From positions 1 through 56,434 of the forward strand of contig JACXUO010000014.1 of NCBI GenBank assembly GCA_014763885.1: DNA of 56,434 bases. The letters are read 5' to 3'. The DNA comes from Campylobacterales bacterium. Lineage in GTDB: Bacteria; Campylobacterota; Campylobacteria; Campylobacterales; Sulfurovaceae. Position numbers and translations under genes: made by a program. Under the pieces are notes generated by a model that ran no database searches, had not been told where the DNA came from, and saw only the letters and a list, made by a program, of their open reading frames with translations. Each line of letters starts with the position of its first letter. The stretch's first letter is position 1. Positions 42,734-50,605 of the stretch are shown here, one piece after another.

Positions 42734-44857
42734 TTATACTCCTGCGATCAGTGTGATGAGATTGTAGGCAACAAAGCTCAGTATCCACGCTGTGGCCGTT
42801 GTCATCAGGAAGAGGTATACCAGATACCTCCATCCTCCCGCCTCTTTGGCAAATACCATGGAGGCTGCCAGACAAGGCAGATAGATCATGACAAAGACGA
42901 TAAAGGCGATCGCCGATGCAAATGGGATGTTATCCCGGATCTTCTTGATCAGCCCCTCATTGCATTCGTCCACTTCGTCCCCCAGGGCATAGAGTACCCC
43001 AAGGGTAGAGACCACCACCTCTTTGGCGGCAAGTCCTGTCTCGAGTGCCACTGCCATACGCCAGTCAAACCCCAGAGGCGCGAAGAACGGCTCCGTGGCA
43101 TGGCCTATCATCCCCAGGTAACTCTTCTCAAGCAGTACCATCTTCAACTCATTTTCAAGCTGATGCTGCTCCTCTTCATGGGCTGCCTGTTCTACTTTTG
43201 TCTGATAAGTGAGCTCAAGCTCAGGGTATTTGGGGTAGTTGCTTGCAAACCAGATCAGCACCGAAGCAGCCAGGATATAGGTACCTGCTTTTTTGAGGTA
43301 GCTCATCGCCTGGCCGTAGACGGTATGCCAGATCAGTTTGAACGAGGGAGCACGGTATTTCGGCATCTCCATAACGAAGGGCTCGTCCTCTCCTTTGAAG
43401 ACAAAGAGTTTCAGCATTTTTGCCATGACAAGCCCCAGCAGGGCTCCTGAGATATAGATAAGGAAGAGGATGTTCCCCGCCTGTTCCTGAGAGAAGAATG
43501 CACCGGCAAAAAGGACATAGATCGGAAGTCTTGCCCCGCAGCTCATAAAGCCGATGATAAAGAGTGTGATGAGCCTGTCTTTTTCATTTTTGAGCGTACG
43601 TGCGGCCATATAGGCGGGGACAGAACACCCGAATCCGGTGACCAGCGGAATAAAACTTTTCCCGTGCAGTCCGAACTTATGGAAAAACCCGTCAAGCAGG
43701 AACGCCACGCGGCTCATATATCCTGTAGTCTCCAGCAGTGCAATGCCGATAAAAAGGATGACGATATTGGGAAGGAACATGATCACCGCACCCACACCGG
43801 CGATGATCCCGTCAGCGATGATAGAGCCCATCTGCCCATCACCCAGGATCGACTTGGCCTGATCCCCCATCCAGCTGAAGGCTGCATCGATGTAGTCCAT
43901 GGGGATGGATCCCAGTTCGAAGGTAAGCTGGAAAAGGAGCCACATGAAAAAGAGGAAGAGGGGGATACCCAAAAACTTGTTGATCAGCAGATTGTCGATC
44001 TTCTGTGTCAGGTTCTTCGCTTTCATCCCTTTCGTGGACATCACCTCCATCTTCGCCCCTTTTGCAAAGGCAAAATGTTCATCCTCGAAGATCTCTTTGA
44101 GGTTTTTTGTGTTGTGATGCAGGTAGAGGTGATTGAGCGCATCGCGTACAAGTGGCAGCATCTCTATCCATATCGGTTCATCATGCATACTTTTATAGAT
44201 CTCTTCATCTTCCTGAAGCAGTTTGACGGCAAGGTGTCTGTAGGGAAGTTTCGATCTGTAGTCTTTCTCCTGCAGGAAGTTCACGATATGCCCGATCTCT
44301 TCTTCGATCGGGTCAGAGTAGACTACTTTGGCGGTCGTCTCTTTCTTGTGATAGACCTTGACAATCTCCTCTTTGAGTTTTTCGATCCCCTCACCGGTAG
44401 ATGCAGCCGTTTTGACACAGGGGACACCCAGGATCTTTGAGAGCTGTTTTTCGTCGATATCGATCCCCTCTTCTCTGGCCTCATCACTCATATTGAGTGC
44501 GACGATCACCTTTTTCCCTGTTTCCAGCAGCTGCGTGGTAAAGAGGAGGTTTCTCTGAAGGTTGGTCGAGTCCACAACATTGACAATAAGATCATATTCA
44601 TCACTCTGTATAAAACTCCTCGTCACCTTCTCTTCGATCGTATACTCTGTCAGGGAGTAGGCTCCGGGCAGGTCTATGATATGGGTTTCATAGTTTTCAC
44701 AGGAGAGTTCATCACAGATGGTAAATACCACTTCGGTTTTCTCTACCGTCACTCCCGAGAAGTTTCCCACTTTCAGTTTGGCATTGGAGATGGCATTGAT
44801 CAGGGATGATTTCCCCACATTCGGTTGTCCCGCCAGTGCTACAGTGATCTGTTTCAC
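42734..44857 (-). CDS. feoB: ferrous iron transport protein FeoB
   Basis: FeoB is the inner-membrane ferrous iron importer. The 707-residue protein has an N-terminal G domain with GQPNVGKSS (residues 10-18), DLPGAYSL (the G3 switch) and NMSDEA for guanine binding, then a helical GDI-like part. A membrane region from about 290 on has two Gate motifs (PLVTGFGCSVPAYMAAR and a second near 600). Two Fur-like boxes lie upstream at 44895 and 44959, which fits iron repression. Confidence 0.96.
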   Translation of the reverse strand: MKQITVALAGQPNVGKSSLINAISNAKLKVGNFSGVTVEKTEVVFTICDELSCENYETHIIDLPGAYSLTEYTIEEKVTRSFIQSDEYDLIVNVVDSTNLQRNLLFTTQLLETGKKVIVALNMSDEAREEGIDIDEKQLSKILGVPCVKTAASTGEGIEKLKEEIVKVYHKKETTAKVVYSDPIEEEIGHIVNFLQEKDYRSKLPYRHLAVKLLQEDEEIYKSMHDEPIWIEMLPLVRDALNHLYLHHNTKNLKEIFEDEHFAFAKGAKMEVMSTKGMKAKNLTQKIDNLLINKFLGIPLFLFFMWLLFQLTFELGSIPMDYIDAAFSWMGDQAKSILGDGQMGSIIADGIIAGVGAVIMFLPNIVILFIGIALLETTGYMSRVAFLLDGFFHKFGLHGKSFIPLVTGFGCSVPAYMAARTLKNEKDRLITLFIIGFMSCGARLPIYVLFAGAFFSQEQAGNILFLIYISGALLGLVMAKMLKLFVFKGEDEPFVMEMPKYRAPSFKLIWHTVYGQAMSYLKKAGTYILAASVLIWFASNYPKYPELELTYQTKVEQAAHEEEQHQLENELKMVLLEKSYLGMIGHATEPFFAPLGFDWRMAVALETGLAAKEVVVSTLGVLYALGDEVDECNEGLIKKIRDNIPFASAIAFIVFVMIYLPCLAASMVFAKEAGGWRYLVYLFLMTTATAWILSFVAYNLITLIAGV

Positions 44858-44894
44858 ATTTTTTCCTTATTCTCTTTATTATCTAAAGCATAAA

Positions 44895-44909
44895 TGATAA
44901 TAGTTATCA
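44895..44909 (-). promoter_or_regulatory. Fur-like box upstream of feoB
   Basis: TGATAATAGTTATCA is an inverted repeat with a three-base centre, close to the GATAAT-type Fur consensus, 38 bases before the feoB ATG, where it would cover the promoter. Confidence 0.65.
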
Positions 44910-44958
44910 CTAAATTAGAGATGGAGTATAGTCTAAATTGTCTTAAATCTGATTAAAA

Positions 44959-44973
44959 TGATAATAGTTATCA
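44959..44973. promoter_or_regulatory. second, identical Fur-like box
   Basis: An exact second copy of the 15-base inverted repeat lies 64 bases from the first and 40 bases before the TATAAT of the candidate small RNA at 45026. Confidence 0.6.
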
Positions 44974-45013
44974 ATAGAATTTGTCCATCCGCTCATGCAG
45001 AGTAATTATAGCT

Positions 45014-45019
45014 TATAAT
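45014..45019 (+). promoter_or_regulatory. -10 box TATAAT for the candidate small RNA
   Basis: GCTTATAATAGAG holds a perfect TATAAT oriented away from feoB; transcription would begin near 45026. Confidence 0.45.
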
Positions 45020-45025
45020 AGAGAA

Positions 45026-45140
45026 AGTAGAGATGAAAGCGTGCTCCCCGGTCACTCTCGAAAGAGAGTGGTGTATTCAAAAAGGGGAGATTGTAATGAA
45101 AAAGTCTCTATCATGAATCATGCTCATGATTTTTATTATA
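45026..45140 (+). ncRNA. candidate Fur-linked small RNA with a 27-codon open frame
   Basis: The 471-base gap between feoB and the porin holds this compact unit. After a TATAAT come a stem with a GAAA tetraloop (CACTCTC/GAGAGTG, 45053-45070), an outer CTCCCC/GGGGAG stem (45044-45049 with about 45084-45089), and a terminator (ATCATGA/TCATGAT, 45110-45130, then TTTTATT). A 27-codon frame (ATG 45033 to TGA 45114-45116) lies inside, starting MKACSPVTLERE, with a weak ribosome site. It may be an iron-controlled regulatory RNA, a small-protein gene or both. The rest of the gap (45141-45277) shows nothing clear. Confidence 0.4.
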
Positions 45141-45277
45141 CGTCAATGGAGCGCCAATAACTCTTTTTTGTGATGATATTTTAATCAATATGAATCTTTG
45201 AAAATCAGAGAATACACTGCTCTATAAACTTTTTGCGGTATATGGTTGAAAAAGAGGAGTAAGGGTGCAGAGAGGTT

Positions 45278-45302
45278 CTGCCACACCCGGAGAGGGTGGC
45301 AG
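45278..45302 (-). terminator. hairpin after the porin gene
   Basis: CTGCC+ACCC pairs with GGGT+GGCAG with a two-base bulge and a 5-base loop, 26 bases after the porin stop on the minus strand. There is no T run. Confidence 0.5.
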
Positions 45303-45328
45303 ATGTATATCAGGAGTGGTGATGCAGA

Positions 45329-46447
45329 TCAGAACTTGTAGGTCGCGATAAACTCAAGCTGGTTGATGTTTTCGCCATCGCCATAGTCTGTGTTTGAGTA
45401 GATCGCATCCAGCGAGATACAGTCTGTGAGCGCATAGCCTGCAATGAGGTCGAACTCGTGGCCCTCTTCGAGTGCATTGTCATATTCGTAGTAGGCGTAG
45501 CTTGCCGTGAGAGAAAGATCGGAGAACTCAGTCGCTGCTTCGACTTTAAAGGCATTGCCCACAGAGTTTGCTACAGTCGTGTTCCATGAGTTGGTGTAGA
45601 GACCGTTCCATCCGACATATGCAGTTGGATTTTCATCTATATAGTTATATGCACCCATCAAAGAGATATCGGAGATTTCAGTAGAAGCCATGATACCGTA
45701 TGCGTCAGAGTCATCACCTCCATCATCATCAGTATTTACATATTGTGCAGCCACTTTGATATCACTAATTTTTGTTGATGCATCCACGTATACTTGTGAA
45801 TAACCTGCAGCTTCTACATCGTAGTACCAAGCACTTGCACTGAACGCTTCACCGGCATATGCTGCACTAATTGTCCAGTTGTCACCTGGTAGTTCTACAA
45901 AGTCTACACCAGAGTTATTTTGTCTATACTCATCTACATAAGCAGCGACCAATGTTACATCAGGGATAGAAGTGTTTACCAGTGTATAGGCCTCAAATGA
46001 GCCCGGTGCCAGTAGCCAATCATATCCTTGTAGCATCGGCGTACCAAGAAGCTGACGTCCGGCTACCAATGTAGTATCCCCATAACTTGCAGTGATGTTA
46101 GCCACATTGAAGTAGGCACCAGTCTCTACGCCTTCATAGTATCCACCATCATCTGTAAGGTTTGTGAAACCTACTGCCGTGATGTTAGCAGTCACATTAT
46201 CCATGATTTTGTGTGCTACATTTACTGTTGCCGCGGCACCAAATCTACTGCTTTCTGAATCAAACAGGTCATAACTGCCATCATCAGTGATATAGTAGAG
46301 TGTAGCTTTCCCGTCTATGGTTGTATTGGCATTGCATGCTTCTGATGCGGGTGCTTCCACTGCCGGTTCAACCGGAGTGATATCCCCGCCTGCCCATGCT
46401 GAGCTGATTGCCAGTGCTGCGATTAAACTGAGTTTTGTGAATTTCAT
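45329..46447 (-). CDS. outer-membrane porin
   Basis: The 372-residue protein starts MKFTKLSLIAALAISSAWA, a signal peptide cleaved before GGDITPVEP. It continues as alternating strands with many aromatic and acidic residues and ends in the C-terminal FIATYKF strand with terminal Phe. This fits the epsilonproteobacterial porin class. The ATG at 46447 is chosen over an in-frame start 12 codons upstream for its AGGAAG ribosome site and signal peptide. The mature N-terminus GGDI(T/S)PV is shared with the barrel protein at 113-772. What passes through it cannot be told; its place beside feoB may be chance. Confidence 0.85.
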   Translation of the reverse strand: MKFTKLSLIAALAISSAWAGGDITPVEPAVEAPASEACNANTTIDGKATLYYITDDGSYDLFDSESSRFGAAATVNVAHKIMDNVTANITAVGFTNLTDDGGYYEGVETGAYFNVANITASYGDTTLVAGRQLLGTPMLQGYDWLLAPGSFEAYTLVNTSIPDVTLVAAYVDEYRQNNSGVDFVELPGDNWTISAAYAGEAFSASAWYYDVEAAGYSQVYVDASTKISDIKVAAQYVNTDDDGGDDSDAYGIMASTEISDISLMGAYNYIDENPTAYVGWNGLYTNSWNTTVANSVGNAFKVEAATEFSDLSLTASYAYYEYDNALEEGHEFDLIAGYALTDCISLDAIYSNTDYGDGENINQLEFIATYKF

Positions 46448-46481
46448 ATTACTTCCTTGTGTTAAATTTAAAGGTAAAATC

Positions 46482-46487
46482 ATTATA
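46482..46487 (-). promoter_or_regulatory. -10 box TATAAT for the porin
   Basis: On the minus strand GGTTTATAATGAT lies 35 bases before the porin ATG, leaving a short AT-rich leader. A small hairpin (TGATTAA-TTT-TTAATCA, 46520-46536) lies upstream of it. Confidence 0.55.
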
Positions 46488-46681
46488 AACCGAAAGTAAA
46501 TGAATTATAAACAGGTGAGTGATTAATTTTTAATCAATTGGAGTAATGCGTGAAAAAAGACGTCATCTGCAGAATAGACTGTTAGTGAAACAGCACCTAT
46601 AGACAGGGGATAGAATGATAGATAAAAAAATATTATTTTTTTGCAAGGTGGGGAGGGAGAAGAGGATGAAGTGTCAATCTT

Positions 46682-47242
46682 TTAGTTCGGTTGTGTCGCT
46701 TTGAAGAAATCTCTCACATACTCATATCCAGAGTAGAGTGTGAGAATCACTGCAAACCAGAGGATGAGCTCTCCGCCCGGCCATCCCATGAGTAAAAAAC
46801 CGATAGCGATCATCTGTGCCACTGTTTTTACTTTTCCCATCCAGGAAGCAGAGATATCGATCCCTTCTGCAACAGCTGAGACACGTAACCCTGTAATGAA
46901 AAGTTCTCTTGTCAAGATCAGGAAAATAGCCCAGGGTGAAGCACTCCCCAGGATCATAAGTCCCAGGAAACCTGCCAAGGTAAGCATCTTGTCGGCAAGC
47001 GGGTCAAGTATCTTCCCCAGTGTTGTGATCTGATCAAAGGTACGAGCGATATATCCGTCAAAAAAGTCAGTGGCTGAAGCCAGAACAAAGATAAATGCGG
47101 CAATATAGTTGAGCCATGAGGCGTGTATCCCTTCAAAGAGAGAGGCCTCCTGATTGACAAGGAAAAAGAACATCAGGGGAGCAAGAAGCAGGCGGATAAA
47201 TGCTAAAGTATTGGGAACATTGAAAATTTGTGAGGTTAGCAT
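46682..47242 (-). CDS. pgsA: CDP-diacylglycerol-glycerol-3-phosphate 3-phosphatidyltransferase
   Basis: PgsA makes phosphatidylglycerol phosphate, the precursor of phosphatidylglycerol. The 186-residue membrane protein carries the CDP-alcohol phosphotransferase signature D-x2-D-G-x2-A-R-x8-G-x3-D-x3-D as DFFDGYIAR...GKILDPLAD near residues 59-82, with four or more helices. N-terminal NVPNTLAFIRLLLAP is typical of PgsA. An AGGAAG ribosome site precedes the ATG, next to a short GATA repeat. A family A hairpin repeat separates it from the fabL-like gene upstream. Confidence 0.95.
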   Translation of the reverse strand: MLTSQIFNVPNTLAFIRLLLAPLMFFFLVNQEASLFEGIHASWLNYIAAFIFVLASATDFFDGYIARTFDQITTLGKILDPLADKMLTLAGFLGLMILGSASPWAIFLILTRELFITGLRVSAVAEGIDISASWMGKVKTVAQMIAIGFLLMGWPGGELILWFAVILTLYSGYEYVRDFFKATQPN

Positions 47243-47312
47243 TTATCTTCCTATCTATCTATTTCTATGTAGCTTCGCTATGCTCCGGGCATTTCGGTTC
47301 CATTACGAAGAG

Positions 47313-47402
47313 CTGCCTTCACGGGTCACTTTGTTCCACCGTTCCGGTTCCGTTATTGAGGTCTGCCTCCACGGGTCGCTTTGCTCCACCGTTCCGGTTC
47401 CG
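47313..47402. repeat. family A repeat, two 40-base tandem units
   Basis: Units 47313-47352 and 47363-47402 match at 37 of 40 positions with a 10-base spacer. They share CGGGTCGCTTTGCTCCAC and GGTTCCG with the array at 1400-1676. The copy lies between fabL-like and pgsA, starting right after the fabL-like stop, and does not break a gene. Confidence 0.75.
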
Positions 47403-47408
47403 AATCTA

Positions 47409-47432
47409 TAAACGACAAACTATTGTCGTTTA
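47409..47432. repeat. family A second hairpin at the 47-kb copy
   Basis: TAAACGACAA pairs with TTGTCGTTTA around loop ACTA, a 10-bp perfect stem. It follows GGTTCCGAA by six bases, as at 1659-1676, where the loop is ACTG. Confidence 0.7.
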
Positions 47433-47443
47433 CTTCACGATTC

Positions 47444-48223
47444 TCATCTAAAAGTGGTTCCGCCATCTACTACCAGGGTCTGACCTGTGATCCAGGAAGC
47501 CTCATCCGTACAGAGGAAGTAGACTGAACCTGCGATATCTTCAGGACTTCCCATCCTGTTGAGCGAAGAGCGTTTGATCGTCTCCGCTTTCACCTCTTCA
47601 TAATTGGTGAAGGCTTTGAGTGCATCCGTATCGATAGGGCCGCCTGATACGGCATTGACACGGATTCCCATTTCACCGAGTTCCACCGCTGCATAACGGG
47701 CCATTGCTTCGACCGCTGCTTTGTTAGTACCGTGGCCCGCATAGTTCTCGATATAGATGAGGTTCCCTGTCGAACTCAGAGTGACGATCGCACCGCCGCC
47801 AACTTTTTCCATACGCTTTGCAGCCTCCTGTGAACCTGCCACGAAGGCACCCACGGTTGCGGTATAGATGTTCGTCAGCCCTTTTTTGGGTCTGAGCTTC
47901 ATAAACCTTCCGTAGCCGCCGACAACAGAGCGCCCGTAGATCATCGCATTGCTTACAAAGAAGTCCACGCGGTCAAAGTCCTGATCGATTGCTTCAAAAA
48001 GCGGTTTAAACTGGTCTGTATCCAAAATGTCAAGCGGATAGGCTTTTGCTTTGATCCCATAGTTGGCAGTGAGCTCCTCGGCGATCGTGTCAGCTGCCTC
48101 TTTGTTCGAGTTGTAGGTAAATGCTACATTGACACCATTTTGTGCGAACTTTTCAGCTACCGCTCTTCCGATCCCCTTTGTAGCACCGGTGATTACAACG
48201 GTCTTCCCCTTCATCTGTGACAT
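47444..48223 (-). CDS. short-chain dehydrogenase, FabL-like enoyl-ACP reductase
   Basis: The 259-residue SDR protein has the cofactor loop GATKGIGRAVAEKF near residue 13, a serine in LSSTGNL, and a YAGHGTNKAA segment in which Tyr and Lys take the catalytic places. The pattern NAVSGGPIDTDALKAFTNYEE follows. That pattern closely resembles Bacillus FabL, the NADPH enoyl-ACP reductase, more than FabI. It would perform the last reduction of fatty-acid elongation. A different SDR reaction is possible. It sits between dapA and pgsA in a minus-strand run. Confidence 0.82.
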   Translation of the reverse strand: MSQMKGKTVVITGATKGIGRAVAEKFAQNGVNVAFTYNSNKEAADTIAEELTANYGIKAKAYPLDILDTDQFKPLFEAIDQDFDRVDFFVSNAMIYGRSVVGGYGRFMKLRPKKGLTNIYTATVGAFVAGSQEAAKRMEKVGGGAIVTLSSTGNLIYIENYAGHGTNKAAVEAMARYAAVELGEMGIRVNAVSGGPIDTDALKAFTNYEEVKAETIKRSSLNRMGSPEDIAGSVYFLCTDEASWITGQTLVVDGGTTFR

Positions 48224-48259
48224 TCATATACTCCTTTTTTATGACGTATCGTGCGCTGC

Positions 48260-49153
48260 TTATGCACCGACGATCGTGTACTTTTTCATTACCGCTTCTA
48301 TCTTCTTCATATTCTCTGCACTTGGCGGCACAAGCGGCAGCCTGTACTCCAGTGTCTCGATAAGGCCGGCGATATACATCGCAGCCTTGATCGGGATAGG
48401 GTTGCTTTCGCAGAAGAGCACAGTGTTGATATCGATCAGCTCTTCATTGATCGCTTTTGCAGTTGTGTAGTCGCCCGAGAGCGCAGCCTTTACCAGCTTA
48501 CTCTTCATATCCGGAAGCAGGTTCGAGGTGACAGAAGTGACCCCTTTCCCTCCGCTTGCCAGGATAGGGTAGTCGATCGCGTCATCCCCGCTGAAAAGAT
48601 AGAGTTCAGGGATCTTCGCCATCAACTCAACCGTACGCTGAAGCGAACCTGTCGCCTCCTTGATCCCCATGATGTTCGGTACGTCATCAAAGAGTCTTTT
48701 GACTGTATCGGGGAGGATATCAACCCCGGTTCGCCCCGGTACATTATAGAGCATGAAGGGGACCTCTACGGCACTGGCAACTGCTTTGTAGTGCTGGTAA
48801 AGACCCTCCTGGCTCGGCTTGTTGTAGTAGGGGCTCACCGAGAAGATGGCATCAGCGCCTGCAGCCTGGGCATTCTTTGCCATCTGTATCGCTTCATGGG
48901 TAGCATTGCTTCCCGCGCCTGCGAGTACTTTTGTAGCGGTACCCTTGCAGACCTCTACGGCGATCTCTATACAGCGCATATCCTCATCATAGCTGAGTGT
49001 TGCACTCTCTCCGGTCGTTCCTACCGGACATACCGCATCAATACCGTTATCCACCTGTCTCTGAATCAGTTTGGCAAAACCCGCCTCATCAAGTTTCCCA
49101 TTTTTAAAGGGTGTGATCAGTGCGGTGCTTACGCCGGTGATATAGTTGCTCAT
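48260..49153 (-). CDS. dapA: 4-hydroxy-tetrahydrodipicolinate synthase
   Basis: DapA condenses pyruvate with aspartate semialdehyde toward lysine and diaminopimelate. The 297-residue TIM barrel has VGTTGESATL near residue 43, LYNVPGRTG with the catalytic tyrosine near 133, and GIKEATG with the Schiff-base lysine near 161. The ATG follows a TTAGGAATTAGGAATG stretch that resembles the heptamer repeats. Confidence 0.97.
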   Translation of the reverse strand: MSNYITGVSTALITPFKNGKLDEAGFAKLIQRQVDNGIDAVCPVGTTGESATLSYDEDMRCIEIAVEVCKGTATKVLAGAGSNATHEAIQMAKNAQAAGADAIFSVSPYYNKPSQEGLYQHYKAVASAVEVPFMLYNVPGRTGVDILPDTVKRLFDDVPNIMGIKEATGSLQRTVELMAKIPELYLFSGDDAIDYPILASGGKGVTSVTSNLLPDMKSKLVKAALSGDYTTAKAINEELIDINTVLFCESNPIPIKAAMYIAGLIETLEYRLPLVPPSAENMKKIEAVMKKYTIVGA

Positions 49154-49167
49154 TCCTAATTCCTAAC

Positions 49168-50589
49168 TTACTTTTTTGTTTTGTCTTTTTTGAGTATCAC
49201 AGTGGTCGATCGTGAATGGTCAAAATACTTGTTCGCGACATCCTGGATGTCTTTGAGCGTAATTTTATCCAATTTCTCTTCATATTCAAGCAAAGGGTCC
49301 AGATTTCCCTTCACGAGGTACTCCCCGTAGAGCCCGGCTACGGAGTGGGAACTCTCGAGCGAGTAGATGAACTCTGCTTTTGTATTGATCTTCACTTTGT
49401 CCAGTTCCCCCTGGGTGACATCCCCCTGTTTGATCTTTTCAAGTTCGATGAGGATCTCTTTTTCCACCTGCTCCGGGTCCACCCCGTCTGCACACATCGC
49501 CATGATCAGAAAGACTCCCGGGTCCTTGAGCTCCATATTGTAGCCGTAGATCGTGTTGACCAGCTTTTTTTCGTTCACGAGCGATTTCTCAAAGCGGCTG
49601 CTCTTTCCGTGGCTGAGGATCGAGGAGATCGCAGAGAGTACCACCTGGTCTTCGTGTTCGAAGTTGGGGATCGCATAGGTGATCGCAAGGGTATTGACCT
49701 GGTTGCCCTCTTTGTGGAGGACCGCACGTTTTGCCCCGTCCACTTCCGGCTCTACCGCTTTGACTTCGGGAACCTCGGTATGGTTTTTGATCTTACCGAA
49801 ATATTTCTCTGCCTCTTTATAGACGTTTTCAGGTGTGATATCTCCTGCAACGACGAGGATCGCATTGTTCGGCTGGTAATGCTGTTTGTAGAAGGTGCGG
49901 ATATCCTCGATCTTCCAACTGAGGATATCCTCCATAAAGCCTATCGGAAGCCAGTGGTAGGGGTGGTAGATATAGTGGGTATTGAAGATCCTGAAATAGA
50001 GGTATCCCATCGGGTTGTTATCGGTTCTGAGCCTGCGCTCTTCGGCGACAACGTCACGCTCGGTCTGGAACTCCTCATCGGTAAGCTTCAGGTTACTCAT
50101 CAGCTCGGCAAAGAGCTCCAGGGTCATAGGGAGGTTTTGCGAAGCGGTTTTGATAAAGTAGTGCGTCTTGTCAAAACCTGTGGCCGCATTGTTTACCCCG
50201 CCGCGGCTCTTGACGATCATATCGAACTCGCCCTCTTTGAGCTTCTCGGTCGATTTGAAACTGAGGTGTTCAAGCATATGCGCCATACCGCTTTTCCCCA
50301 TCGTTTCGTTGCGGCTTCCGACTTTGTAGTAGATGTCGCTTGTGATGACACCCGAGCCATTATCCATCGGGATCACGACGATCTGAAGACCGTTATCCAG
50401 TGTTTTTGTATAGTGTTTTGGGAGTGAGTTTGCCATAAGTGTTCCTGTGATCAGCAGTGTTAAAACCACTGCTTTAGTGAGGAGTGAGGAGTGAGGAGTG
50501 AGGAGTGTCGGTAGGTATTGCGTTGCAATACTTTTACTATTTTGATCTGACAAAAGCTTTTTGAAAAAAAGCATACATACACTTCTCAT
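49168..50589 (-). CDS. M16 family zinc peptidase with unusual N-terminus
   Basis: The protein has the inverted zinc motif HMLEH (HxxEH) and a pitrilysin-type N-terminal domain (NGLQIVVIPMDN, YKVGSRNETMGKSGMAH), then a second M16 half-domain; a 440-residue length is normal for the secreted single-chain form. I choose the ATG at 50589 because GAGGAG precedes it at the right distance. Its first 55 residues include about 23 encoded by the family B repeat (SKSIATQYLPTLLTPHSSLLTK region), followed by a hydrophobic core (AVVLTLLITGTLMA) that should be the signal peptide. A GTG at about 50468, just before that core, would give a normal signal peptide but has no ribosome site. Confidence 0.85.
   Translation of the reverse strand: MRSVCMLFFKKLLSDQNSKSIATQYLPTLLTPHSSLLTKAVVLTLLITGTLMANSLPKHYTKTLDNGLQIVVIPMDNGSGVITSDIYYKVGSRNETMGKSGMAHMLEHLSFKSTEKLKEGEFDMIVKSRGGVNNAATGFDKTHYFIKTASQNLPMTLELFAELMSNLKLTDEEFQTERDVVAEERRLRTDNNPMGYLYFRIFNTHYIYHPYHWLPIGFMEDILSWKIEDIRTFYKQHYQPNNAILVVAGDITPENVYKEAEKYFGKIKNHTEVPEVKAVEPEVDGAKRAVLHKEGNQVNTLAITYAIPNFEHEDQVVLSAISSILSHGKSSRFEKSLVNEKKLVNTIYGYNMELKDPGVFLIMAMCADGVDPEQVEKEILIELEKIKQGDVTQGELDKVKINTKAEFIYSLESSHSVAGLYGEYLVKGNLDPLLEYEEKLDKITLKDIQDVANKYFDHSRSTTVILKKDKTKK
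50478..50532. repeat. family B element: four heptamers plus hairpin
   Basis: GTGAGGA is repeated four times (50478-50505). Ten bases later comes the hairpin GTATTGC-GTT-GCAATAC (50516-50532), then TTTTA. The same order and loop are seen at 53974-54032 with different stem bases. It lies inside the coding start of the M16 gene. Confidence 0.75.
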
Positions 50590-50605
50590 TCCTATCTCCT
50601 CGTTC

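Noticed and set aside
49216-50427. 403-codon plus-strand open frame
   Set aside because: It is the antisense shadow of the M16 peptidase, which has the HxxEH motif on the other strand.
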